This document shows, in pieces, positions 8,386-15,353 of a stretch of 64,000 nt of DNA; position 1 is the stretch's first letter, and every line of letters begins with the position of its first letter. Position numbers and translations under genes: made by a program. The notes below the pieces were generated by a model. That model was not told the origin of the DNA. It saw only the letters and a list, made by a program, of their open reading frames with translations, and made no database searches. The stretch comes from Rouxiella silvae (GTDB taxonomy: Bacteria; Pseudomonadota; Gammaproteobacteria; Enterobacterales; Enterobacteriaceae): the NCBI RefSeq assembly GCF_002093625.1, contig NZ_MRWD01000018.1:21707-85706 (forward strand), given 5' to 3'.

Positions 8386-10032
8386 TTAATCCGTTATCAC
8401 CACGTCAGGGAAGTTTAATTTCACACATTTTGCATAATCCCCTTGGATCAAGGCGCTCAACGGTGAGTTCTGCCAGGTTGCCAGCTTACAGGCATAGGAT
8501 TTACCGCCCGGATTAGCCGACACATAACGGTCGTCGGCAACCCAATAGACCGGCATCACTGCACTGCTGTTATCGCCAAACACTTTCACATTTTTACAAC
8601 CCAGCACCTCTGAATCAGAAACCGGTACGCCAAGCTGTTTAGCAAAGTCTTTGTAATAGCTGATGCGATTGGAAGACTGGATATTTTCAGTCGGTCCGCC
8701 ACACTCAACGCCTCCGTTGATGATGGTGGTCGTAATACCAAATCCTGGCACACGCCCTTCGGCCAGATCATGTGCATTTGGCTGCCAAGTACCGTCCAGA
8801 GCAAATTGCATACTCGGTTTTGGAGACTGCGGATAAATATAGAAGAAGATGGCGCTAGCGAGATTCAACCACGTATCAGCAACTAAGTGGGGCTGTTTAA
8901 GTAACACGTTCACATCGCCGTACATGGCCTGTGAAAATGCGCCGTAGTTGTAGTTATAGCTTAGCTGCTTGGCACCGCGGCCAAAGTAGCTAAGCTTGTT
9001 ACCATGCTCATCTGTGGCACAAGGCCACGCCTTGCCCTGCCAAACTGCAGCGTTACAGGTGTCGCCAGTGTACATATCAAAGGATTTTTCACTGAGGTTC
9101 ATTTCGCGTACCCAGTGCAGCCCCTGCTGCCACTGATGAACATCACTCTGAATGGCATGCTCACCCGTTTCCTGAGTGAAGTGCGCAAACATGGTGGCCA
9201 GCGTTTTTTTACAAATAGCGTCCTGGTCGCGACCGTCATTGATATCGCCACACAGCACCGGGAATTTACCGACCGCTTTCAGGAAATTTTCATAAGTGTA
9301 AGCAACATCGCGATGTGGGAAGAAAACATTCCATTTATGCTCATCAATTAGCGCTTCAACACGCTTAACGTTTGAGGGATTTTTCGCGTCGCCGGGCTTA
9401 ATTTTCTCAACGACGTCATTATCAAGAGTACGCACCGATGCTTTAGTCAATTGCATCAGCTTCCCACTGGTCAGTTGATGCTCTATTTTATCGAGTTCTT
9501 TTTGGCTGATTGCTAAACCAGGGACCACTGCACCGCCCAACTGCGACCAAGCCGATTGCCAGGCGTGTCCTTCCCCCGGAACATACACGGGCGAGCTACT
9601 GCTGCACCATGGCGCAATATTACAAACGTACTCAATGCCTTTATTGGAAACCTTGTCACCCACGGCATAGGCCTTACCGACAACATAGCTTGGATGCTCA
9701 GACGGGGTCTCATCTGGGTCCGGTTTAGGATCCGGTTTAGGGTCTGGTTTAGGGTCCGGTTTTGGATCTGGCTTGGGATCGGGTTTCGGAGGGACGACAC
9801 TGTCTGCCATTTTTACCCAAGGACTGTCCCAGCTTTGGTGCGCCTCCAGAATAGGCATCTGTCCGGGATTTGCATACCATTGTGCCTTGAAATCACTATT
9901 TTCATAGGTAACTTCAGAACCGCCCTGGTAAGACTTTGATGAATCATATTTGTCAAATGCCAATGCATTAAAGGAAAGTATGATACTGCTGGCAACGAAA
10001 GAGAGTACCAGTACTTTATTTTTCGCAATCAA
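8386..10032 (-). CDS. Secreted family-19 chitinase with two chitin-binding modules
   Basis: A 548-residue secreted enzyme that hydrolyses chitin. Order: signal peptide (1-25, ending ALA), a CBM5/12-like aromatic module (about 26-75, with YQGGSEVTYENSDFKAQWYAN), a (PKPD)n linker (81-107), a second CBM5/12-like module (about 114-166), and a GH19 catalytic domain (about 175-548). The domain contains FAHFTQETGEH with likely catalytic Glu288 and FGRGAKQLSYNYNYG at 350-364, both diagnostic of GH19. The start is TTG at 10032, supported by AGGGA seven bases upstream and by the signal peptide; no usable ATG lies nearby. Linked to a GntR regulator across an A+T-rich gap. Confidence 0.93.
   Translation of the reverse strand: MIAKNKVLVLSFVASSIILSFNALAFDKYDSSKSYQGGSEVTYENSDFKAQWYANPGQMPILEAHQSWDSPWVKMADSVVPPKPDPKPDPKPDPKPDPKPDPKPDPDETPSEHPSYVVGKAYAVGDKVSNKGIEYVCNIAPWCSSSSPVYVPGEGHAWQSAWSQLGGAVVPGLAISQKELDKIEHQLTSGKLMQLTKASVRTLDNDVVEKIKPGDAKNPSNVKRVEALIDEHKWNVFFPHRDVAYTYENFLKAVGKFPVLCGDINDGRDQDAICKKTLATMFAHFTQETGEHAIQSDVHQWQQGLHWVREMNLSEKSFDMYTGDTCNAAVWQGKAWPCATDEHGNKLSYFGRGAKQLSYNYNYGAFSQAMYGDVNVLLKQPHLVADTWLNLASAIFFYIYPQSPKPSMQFALDGTWQPNAHDLAEGRVPGFGITTTIINGGVECGGPTENIQSSNRISYYKDFAKQLGVPVSDSEVLGCKNVKVFGDNSSAVMPVYWVADDRYVSANPGGKSYACKLATWQNSPLSALIQGDYAKCVKLNFPDVVITD
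9716..9790 (-). repeat. 12-bp tandem repeat encoding the chitinase PKPD linker
   Basis: About six copies of a degenerate 12-base unit, GGNTTNGGNTCN on the plus strand, encode Pro-Lys-Pro-Asp repeats joining the two chitin-binding modules. Third-position variation between copies indicates age. Such arrays can change copy number by slippage in 12-base steps without breaking the frame. Confidence 0.9.
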
Positions 10033-10341
10033 AACGATGTCCCTATTAAATTTATTTATATTTTTAAAAATATCCCCTGTGGAGGTTGTGAATTATGACG
10101 CTAAATTTATGCTGGATACTATCTCTGTAAGGAAATATAGAAAATTCTATAACATAGAAAGAATATTCCCGTGAAAACACGGCAACTTTAAGAGGTGGGT
10201 TTGAGAGGCTGATTATGCTTAAGATCGGATGACTTATCCCTGTTAAAAATATTTTTTGGGCGACCGCCCACAAAAATCAGCACGACATTTGTTCAAATTG
10301 TATAGCTCACCATACAATTAACACATACCGCAGGAGGGATA
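10033..10341. promoter_or_regulatory. A+T-rich divergent promoter region, chitinase and GntR genes
   Basis: A gap of 309 bases between the chitinase start and the GntR start, much richer in A+T than its surroundings. Near the GntR gene an inverted repeat AATTGTAT-N8-ATACAATT (10296-10303 and 10312-10319) overlaps the expected promoter. It fits an autoregulatory operator for the HutC-type regulator. No other clear signal was found nearer the chitinase. Confidence 0.6.
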
Positions 10342-11085
10342 ATGAACATCGATAAAAACTCGCTCATTCCATTTTATTTACAGATAGAACAGCAACTTAC
10401 TGAAAAGATAAGCTCTAACGAGATTAAGCCTGGCGATGCAATCCCGACTGAAGCTGCGCTGTGTGAAATTTATGGCGTGTCACGCATGACCGCTCGCAAG
10501 GCGGTGGACTATTTGGTCAGACAAGGCCGCGTGGCGCGGTTTCGCGGTCGTGGCACCTTCGTTATCGACAATAGCAATGAGCATAAAACGGTTCTGCCGC
10601 TAGACCGTCACTTTACCTCCACTGAAATAGCGCACGAGCTTAATCAAACCATTGAAAATAGAGTGTTGGAGTTTCGCAAAGTCAAAGCTGAACCGGATAT
10701 CGCAGAACTGTTGAACCTACAGGCCGATGCTCAGGTTTATTTTATGGTTAGACTGCGCTTTCTCGATAATAAGCCTTTTGTCTTTGAAAAAAGTTGGATG
10801 CTGTATGAACCATTTCCCGATCTTTCCCGAGAAGCGTTAACAGACTCTAAATATGCCTATCTTCGAGAAAAAGGTTTTACTCCGGCGGGGAGTAATAAAC
10901 ATATTTCGGCAGAGTTGCCGTCCAATAAAATTAGGCAGTCGCTGGATTTATCGCGCGACGAGCCCATATTACACGCGCGCTCGGTGGCGTATTTTACTGA
11001 TATGATGCCGTTTGAAGTTGCCGACATTTATTATAACCAACGCTATTTTAGCTTTAGCCTGAAGGCGCAGTGTGAAAAAGAGTAA
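10342..11085 (+). CDS. GntR-family regulator, HutC subfamily (UTRA domain)
   Basis: A 247-residue regulator: winged helix at 1-70 with PFYLQIEQQLTEKI and YGVSRMTARKAVDYLVRQGRVARFRGRGTFV, then a UTRA ligand domain (about 95-240) with VYFMVRLRFLDNKPFVFEKSWM. HutC-type proteins bind sugar phosphates, amino sugars or similar ligands and usually repress nearby catabolic genes. A strong GGAGG precedes the ATG. The dyad just upstream shares a motif with the promoter of the PTS gene at 13561, making that PTS the probable target; the divergent chitinase is a second candidate. Confidence 0.92.
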   Translation: MNIDKNSLIPFYLQIEQQLTEKISSNEIKPGDAIPTEAALCEIYGVSRMTARKAVDYLVRQGRVARFRGRGTFVIDNSNEHKTVLPLDRHFTSTEIAHELNQTIENRVLEFRKVKAEPDIAELLNLQADAQVYFMVRLRFLDNKPFVFEKSWMLYEPFPDLSREALTDSKYAYLREKGFTPAGSNKHISAELPSNKIRQSLDLSRDEPILHARSVAYFTDMMPFEVADIYYNQRYFSFSLKAQCEKE

Positions 11086-11191
11086 ATATGGAAATAGAAA
11101 ACAGCCTGCCTATGCCAAGTGCTTTCATCACACCTAGATCTTGCAGGCTTATTATAGAAAGAAAAATAATTCTTCACCGTGGAGTACATCA

Positions 11192-11809
11192 TTAACTCTT
11201 AAAGCCGCCCGTTAGCGGAACTTCAAGCATTGAAAACTCTCTCGCTTTTTCAGAAACATAGCCATTCCTGTATAAAGATAACTCATGCCCATAGGTGTTT
11301 ATTTTTTCTGCCGGATCGCTTTTATTTAAGTCAACCTTAAGAATAGTTTCACCATAAATCTTATACTGCGGACGGGCGGTTATATGCACCATACTCTTTT
11401 CAAGTTCTACGGGTGTGAGTGTTGGTTTAATCCAAGTTTCTTTATTATCCGCGGATATTGAACGCTGATAACTTAACCCAAAAACGCCTGTCATTAATGC
11501 TGCGCGGAATGGGTTAACAGGATTGCTTATTATGGGTGCCGAGCGTGCTCCCCCTAGTTTATTAAAGTTTTTAAACCCCTCTCTTACAGGCGGCAGTTCA
11601 GGGGTAATTTTGGATTCAAAAAATTCCCTAAGCTGTTTAATCTCTGGCGATCTTGCCGCTCGCAGCGGTTGGCTAGCATTGGATGAAATATTAACACTGG
11701 TCTGTTCAAAGGCTTTTATGAGTTTTTTAAAATTATCACGTATTTTTACTTTAGGCAGAAACTCAGCGCCCAACGCTTTATATATTCCAGCCGACCTTAT
11801 AATTTGCAT
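11192..11809 (-). CDS. Hypothetical protein, A+T-rich orphan
   Basis: A 205-residue protein I do not recognise. It has no signal peptide or membrane segment. It is basic and polar, with FLPKVKIRDNFKKLIKAFEQT near the N-terminus and a C-terminal half ending SMLEVPLTGGFKS. AAGGAAAG lies upstream of the ATG at 11809, supporting translation. Base composition is clearly lower in G+C than in the flanking genes, suggesting recent acquisition. It sits between the GntR regulator and the PTS gene without an obvious link to sugar uptake. Secreted effector-like proteins can look like this, but nothing here shows that. Confidence 0.6.
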   Translation of the reverse strand: MQIIRSAGIYKALGAEFLPKVKIRDNFKKLIKAFEQTSVNISSNASQPLRAARSPEIKQLREFFESKITPELPPVREGFKNFNKLGGARSAPIISNPVNPFRAALMTGVFGLSYQRSISADNKETWIKPTLTPVELEKSMVHITARPQYKIYGETILKVDLNKSDPAEKINTYGHELSLYRNGYVSEKAREFSMLEVPLTGGFKS

Positions 11810-11932
11810 AATACTTTCCTTTAATTTCCGTTTGTTTTCCCAATACTAGACTGAAAACTTTTCCATCCCTAGAAAAAAACCGCCCAAGTAGAAATAATGA
11901 GCGATTTTTATTAACTTTAATTAAAGGAACAG

Positions 11933-13561
11933 TTAACTCGCGAGCTCAATCTTCACGTCATTAGCTATTTTTTCAACCTGAGGTCCATATATAACGTGTA
12001 CATCGTTCTCAGTTACCCGTTTGACGCCCATTGCGCCGGTGGTCATTAATGTTTTATCAACGACCTGATTCATATCTTTTACTTTGACGCGCAGGCGGGT
12101 AAAACAGCAGTCCACGCTGTCGATATTACTCTCACCGCCCAGCCCTTTAATAATATTGCTGGTCTTGTCGCTGGCGGTGGATGAGGACAACGCCGTCGCC
12201 AATGTGGGCGAAGCCACAGACCCACGCAGCTCTTCGCTTTCGGCATCATCTTCGCGGCCGGGCGTTTTGACCTGCATTCGCGTGATAACCCAGCGGAATG
12301 AAAAATAGTAAAGTGGGGCGTAAATAACGCCGAGCATTAGCGGATACCACCAGTGTGTTTTACTGCCGCCGAGGATGCCAAAAATGACCCAGTCGATCGC
12401 CCCACCCTGCACGTTACCGATCATCACCTGCAGCATTTGCATCAGCACAAATGAGAGACCGGTTAGCAACGCATGCATCACATAAAGCACCGGAGAAACA
12501 AAAATAAAGCAAAATTCCAGCGGCTCGGTGATGCCGGTCGTAAACGAGGCTAGCGCACCGGCAAGCATCAGTGCTTTGACCCGCCCCTTATGCTCAGGCT
12601 TGGCGCAGTGGTACATCGCTAGCGCAGCAGCAGGCAAACCAAACATCATTACCGGTATTTTACCCTGTGCCAGAAAACGCGTGGCCTGTCGGGTCACTTC
12701 GTCGTTGACGGCACCCGGATGTGACAAAGCGGCATTAAAAATGTTAAGCGCCCCGACGATACTTTGATTATCAACGGTGGTCACGCCACCCAATGGGGTA
12801 AACCGCACGGTCTCGTTAATAATATGATGCAGCCCGGTCGGGATAAGCAGCCGTTCGGAAGTGGCATAGATGAAAGTCCCTATCTCGCCTGTTCGCCCAA
12901 TCAGTTCACCTACCCACTGAATACCCAAGGCAATGGTCGGCCAAACTAGCGAGACCAACACGCCAACAATCGGCAGTACAACCACAGTAATTATCGGTAC
13001 AAATCGCCTGCCGCCAAAAAAGGCAACCGCGGTGGGCAATACGATGGTGTAGAAGCGATTGTGCAACAGCATGGTGATAAGCCCCACCAGCACCCCGCCG
13101 AGCACGCTCATATTGTAGGTAAAAATACCTAGCGTGTTGGTGAACTCCGAGGCATAAATCAGCGCTTCACTGGCCCCCATTCCCTGCGCGGTGAGGTGTT
13201 CAACGCTGGTTGTGGCCGGTGTAATATTCTGCGCCAATAGGCTGTAGTTGATGCCTACGTGCATCGCTACGAAACCGATCACTGCGGAAAAGGCGGCCGT
13301 TGCCTTCTCTGCATTGGCCAGTCCCATGGCGGTTGCAACGGCAAAAAACAGCGGCAGGTTAGCAAACAGCGCACTCGAGACTTGTCTAATAAAACCGATC
13401 ACGAGCTGCAGTGATTTCATTTGAGTAAAAGTGTCGCCCATGACATTTGGATTTTGCAGCGCCGAGGCTAATCCCAGAAAAATACCTGCGGCCGCGATCA
13501 CCGAAATAGGCGTCATCAGCGCCTTTCCCAAGTCGTGGATTTTACTTCCTAGTTTTAGCAT
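11933..13561 (-). CDS. PTS alpha-glucoside-type IICB permease
   Basis: A 542-residue glucose-superfamily PTS protein: EIIC membrane domain (about 1-420, with AAAGIFLGLASAL, LLIPTGLHHIINETVRF and FTTGITEPLEFCFIF), a polar linker, and a C-terminal EIIB domain (about 460-542) with the phosphorylated Cys in SVDCCFTRLRVKVKD. It resembles the GlvC/MalX/AglA group that imports alpha-glucosides such as maltose or its isomers. No phospho-alpha-glucosidase and no EIIA lie in the window, so it would borrow the cellular EIIA-Glc. AAAGGGA precedes the ATG. The upstream region shares a motif with the GntR promoter. Confidence 0.9.
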   Translation of the reverse strand: MLKLGSKIHDLGKALMTPISVIAAAGIFLGLASALQNPNVMGDTFTQMKSLQLVIGFIRQVSSALFANLPLFFAVATAMGLANAEKATAAFSAVIGFVAMHVGINYSLLAQNITPATTSVEHLTAQGMGASEALIYASEFTNTLGIFTYNMSVLGGVLVGLITMLLHNRFYTIVLPTAVAFFGGRRFVPIITVVVLPIVGVLVSLVWPTIALGIQWVGELIGRTGEIGTFIYATSERLLIPTGLHHIINETVRFTPLGGVTTVDNQSIVGALNIFNAALSHPGAVNDEVTRQATRFLAQGKIPVMMFGLPAAALAMYHCAKPEHKGRVKALMLAGALASFTTGITEPLEFCFIFVSPVLYVMHALLTGLSFVLMQMLQVMIGNVQGGAIDWVIFGILGGSKTHWWYPLMLGVIYAPLYYFSFRWVITRMQVKTPGREDDAESEELRGSVASPTLATALSSSTASDKTSNIIKGLGGESNIDSVDCCFTRLRVKVKDMNQVVDKTLMTTGAMGVKRVTENDVHVIYGPQVEKIANDVKIELAS

Positions 13562-13620
13562 GTCCCTTTCCCCTCAATGTTGACGCTTAAAAAACGTTCA
13601 CTATTGAGTAAAGTCAGAGA

Positions 13621-13640
13621 ATGTATAGCTGTATAGACAA
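13621..13640. promoter_or_regulatory. Candidate GntR operator upstream of the PTS gene
   Basis: ATGTATAGCT followed by GTATAGACAA. The first block matches TTGTATAGCT at 10298-10307 upstream of the GntR gene at nine of ten positions, and ACAA recurs at the same distance. It lies 60-80 bases upstream of the PTS start codon. Confidence 0.55.
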
Positions 13641-13697
13641 AGAGTTCAGGTTTATGAAAGAGATCACAGTTTGTTAACAAATCGAAAGGAGGTTACA

Positions 13698-13787
13698 ATG
13701 AGTCTGTCAGCTTTGGACCAAGCAAAACGTGGGCGAAAAAAAGCCCACATCGGACAGTGGGCGTCGGGGTTGCGATATACCGATTAA
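13698..13787 (+). CDS. Candidate 29-residue leader peptide or small protein
   Basis: A 29-codon ORF (begins MSLSALDQAKRGRKKAHIGQ, ends GLRYTD) preceded by a near-perfect AAAGGAGG six bases before the ATG, stronger than at most genes in this window. The peptide is basic and has no membrane segment. Inside it, GTGGGC (13729-13734), GCCCAC (13743-13748) and GTGGGC (13757-13762) are spaced evenly by eight bases, so the middle segment can pair with either neighbour. That combination recalls translation-coupled leader elements. It lies 419 bases before the RND adaptor gene on the same strand. Expression and role are inferred; no family is recognised. Confidence 0.45.
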   Translation: MSLSALDQAKRGRKKAHIGQWASGLRYTD

Positions 13788-14206
13788 CAAAAGCGGCTGC
13801 AACAATGCAAATGTGAGAACTGCTCGCTCTCGATAACTACGGTAGCGGCATTTTGCGGATACCCACAGACATTTCTGGTAAGGTCAATGTTAAAAAGTAT
13901 GTCTTACTTTGATCGCGATCATACTTTTGTGATTTCCTGCAAAAAACCTAAAGCAGAATATCCATCTATTTAGTGTCGTTAAGTTGGTTTAGTCTTTTGC
14001 CAGCATTCGTTCAGAAAAATTTTAATCCCAAATAATCAACGTTGTTCACAAAAAACCACAAACTGTTTGATTTTTATTGTCATGTATTTTTGAAATATTA
14101 AGACATATCTGAAAACCAAATACATACAGAGTGATTTCACCGCCTCTCGTATAGTGGGGGACTTATTGAGAATGATTGTTCTCAACCCCTCAAGAGAGTG
14201 AATTCT

Positions 14207-15343
14207 ATGCGCCTGAAGGTTCTTTCTGTCAGTACTGTGGTACTGCTTTCCGCTTGCGATGGTTCCGCTGGGACGGCCTCGCAACCTGCTGCTCAAGCTC
14301 CAGCCGTTGAATACGTTACCTTGCAATCTAAACCGGTCACACTAACGACTAGCCTGCCAGGCCGCACCTCTGCAGTAAGAACCGCAGAAGTTCGCCCTCA
14401 GGTGAGCGGTGTTATCTTGAAACGCACTTTTGTTGAAGGTAGTGAGGTTAAAGCCGGTCAACAGCTTTACCAAATCGACCCTGCAACCTATCAGGCTGCC
14501 TATGACAAAGCGCTGGCAACTTACAAAAGCGCAGCGGCAACGTCTACCCGCTATAAAGGACTGGTCGCCTCTCAAGCCGTTAGCCGTCAGGTTTATGACG
14601 ATGCGGTAGCCACCACCGGTGAAGCCGCCGCTGACCTGGAAACTGCGCGAGTTAACCTGCAATACACCAAAGTTTATGCGCCAATTTCCGGTCATATTGG
14701 CCGTTCATCGGTAACCGAAGGCGCATTGGTCACCAACGGCCAAACGACCGACCTTGCTACTATCGACCAACTTAATCCTATCTACGTTGACGTTAGCGAG
14801 TCCTCACTAGACATGCTGCGCCTGCGTCGCGCGCTGGCTGATGGCAAACTGGCCTCCGCCGGTGAGAATGCCGCTCAGGTCGCGCTAACGCTGGAAGACG
14901 GTAGCAGCTATAAACTGCCCGGCAAACTTGAATTCTCCGAAGTTACTGTGAACCAGAGCACCGGTTCCGTGACCCTGCGCGCGTCGTTCCCTAACCCGAA
15001 CGATGAGCTGCTGCCGGGAATGTTTGTTCACGCGACACTGAGTCAGGCGGTTGATCAAAACGGTATTCTGGTTCCTCAAGAAGCGATCATGCATGACAAC
15101 AAAGGCAGAGCGTATGTCTATGTTGTGAAAGCAGATAACAGCGTTGAACAGCGTGATATTACCACCGGCCAAATGATGTCTGGTAACTGGTTAGTCACGT
15201 CTGGCCTGAACGCTGGTGACAAAGTGATCACCGATGGGCTTCAGAGTGTACACCCTGGCGCCAAAGTTAACGGCAGCGAGCGTAAAGACGCTGAACCCAA
15301 AGTGGACGCAAATCTGTCAATGACTGACCCATCCGCGCAATAG
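14207..15343 (+). CDS. RND efflux periplasmic adaptor lipoprotein (AcrA/MexA family)
   Basis: A 378-residue membrane-fusion protein linking the RND pump to the outer-membrane channel. The lipoprotein signal ends LLSAC with Cys17 as the lipidated residue. The body has barrel-sandwich and hairpin segments typical of Acr[54 protein letters not shown] and [11 protein letters not shown]. The ATG at 14207 is preferred over the upstream GTG at 14198 because it gives a normal signal peptide and an AGAGAG at proper distance. First gene of a three-gene operon with the pump and its own channel, as in MexAB-OprM or EefABC. A dyad directly precedes it. Confidence 0.95.
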   Translation: MRLKVLSVSTVVLLSACDGSAGTASQPAAQAPAVEYVTLQSKPVTLTTSLPGRTSAVRTAEVRPQVSGVILKRTFVEGSEVKAGQQLYQIDPATYQAAYDKALATYKSAAATSTRYKGLVASQAVSRQVYDDAVATTGEAAADLETARVNLQYTKVYAPISGHIGRSSVTEGALVTNGQTTDLATIDQLNPIYVDVSESSLDMLRLRRALADGKLASAGENAAQVALTLEDGSSYKLPGKLEFSEVTVNQSTGSVTLRASFPNPNDELLPGMFVHATLSQAVDQNGILVPQEAIMHDNKGRAYVYVVKADNSVEQRDITTGQMMSGNWLVTSGLNAGDKVITDGLQSVHPGAKVNGSERKDAEPKVDANLSMTDPSAQ

Positions 15344-15353
15344 AGGAATACAG

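Larger units (their letters stand above)
13562..14206. promoter_or_regulatory. Long divergent region: PTS promoter, leader ORF and RND pump promoter
   Basis: This 645-base gap separates the PTS gene from the RND operon. Reading rightward it holds the GntR-like motif at 13621-13640, a 29-codon ORF with hairpins (13698-13787), an inverted repeat AAAAGTATG/CATACTTTT (13893-13901, 13920-13928) with the palindrome GATCGCGATC beside its right arm, a wider inverted repeat ATGTATTT/AAATACAT (14082-14089, 14118-14125), and TTGAGAA-N6-TTCTCAA (14166-14185) about 20 bases before the adaptor start. The last three are candidate operators or 5'-UTR stems of the pump operon. Confidence 0.6.

Noticed and set aside
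9716..9790. Possible CRISPR-like array
   Set aside because: Units are adjacent 12-mers with no spacers and encode PKPD repeats in frame.
9510..9939. Plus-strand open frames across the chitinase linker
   Set aside because: Frame shadows of the 12-base repeats; the minus-strand frame has a signal peptide, two chitin-binding modules and GH19 motifs.
11192..11809. Calling the A+T-rich orphan a type III effector or toxin
   Set aside because: Composition alone is not evidence; there is no catalytic motif, secretion signal or partner gene visible.
14166..14185. A Fur box in front of the RND adaptor
   Set aside because: Only the left half (GAGAATGAT) matches well; the right half departs from the consensus. 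Kept as an unassigned dyad.
10033..14206. Genomic island boundary with mobile element
   Set aside because: Despite the A+T-rich gene there is no integrase, transposase, tRNA end or direct-repeat border in this stretch.
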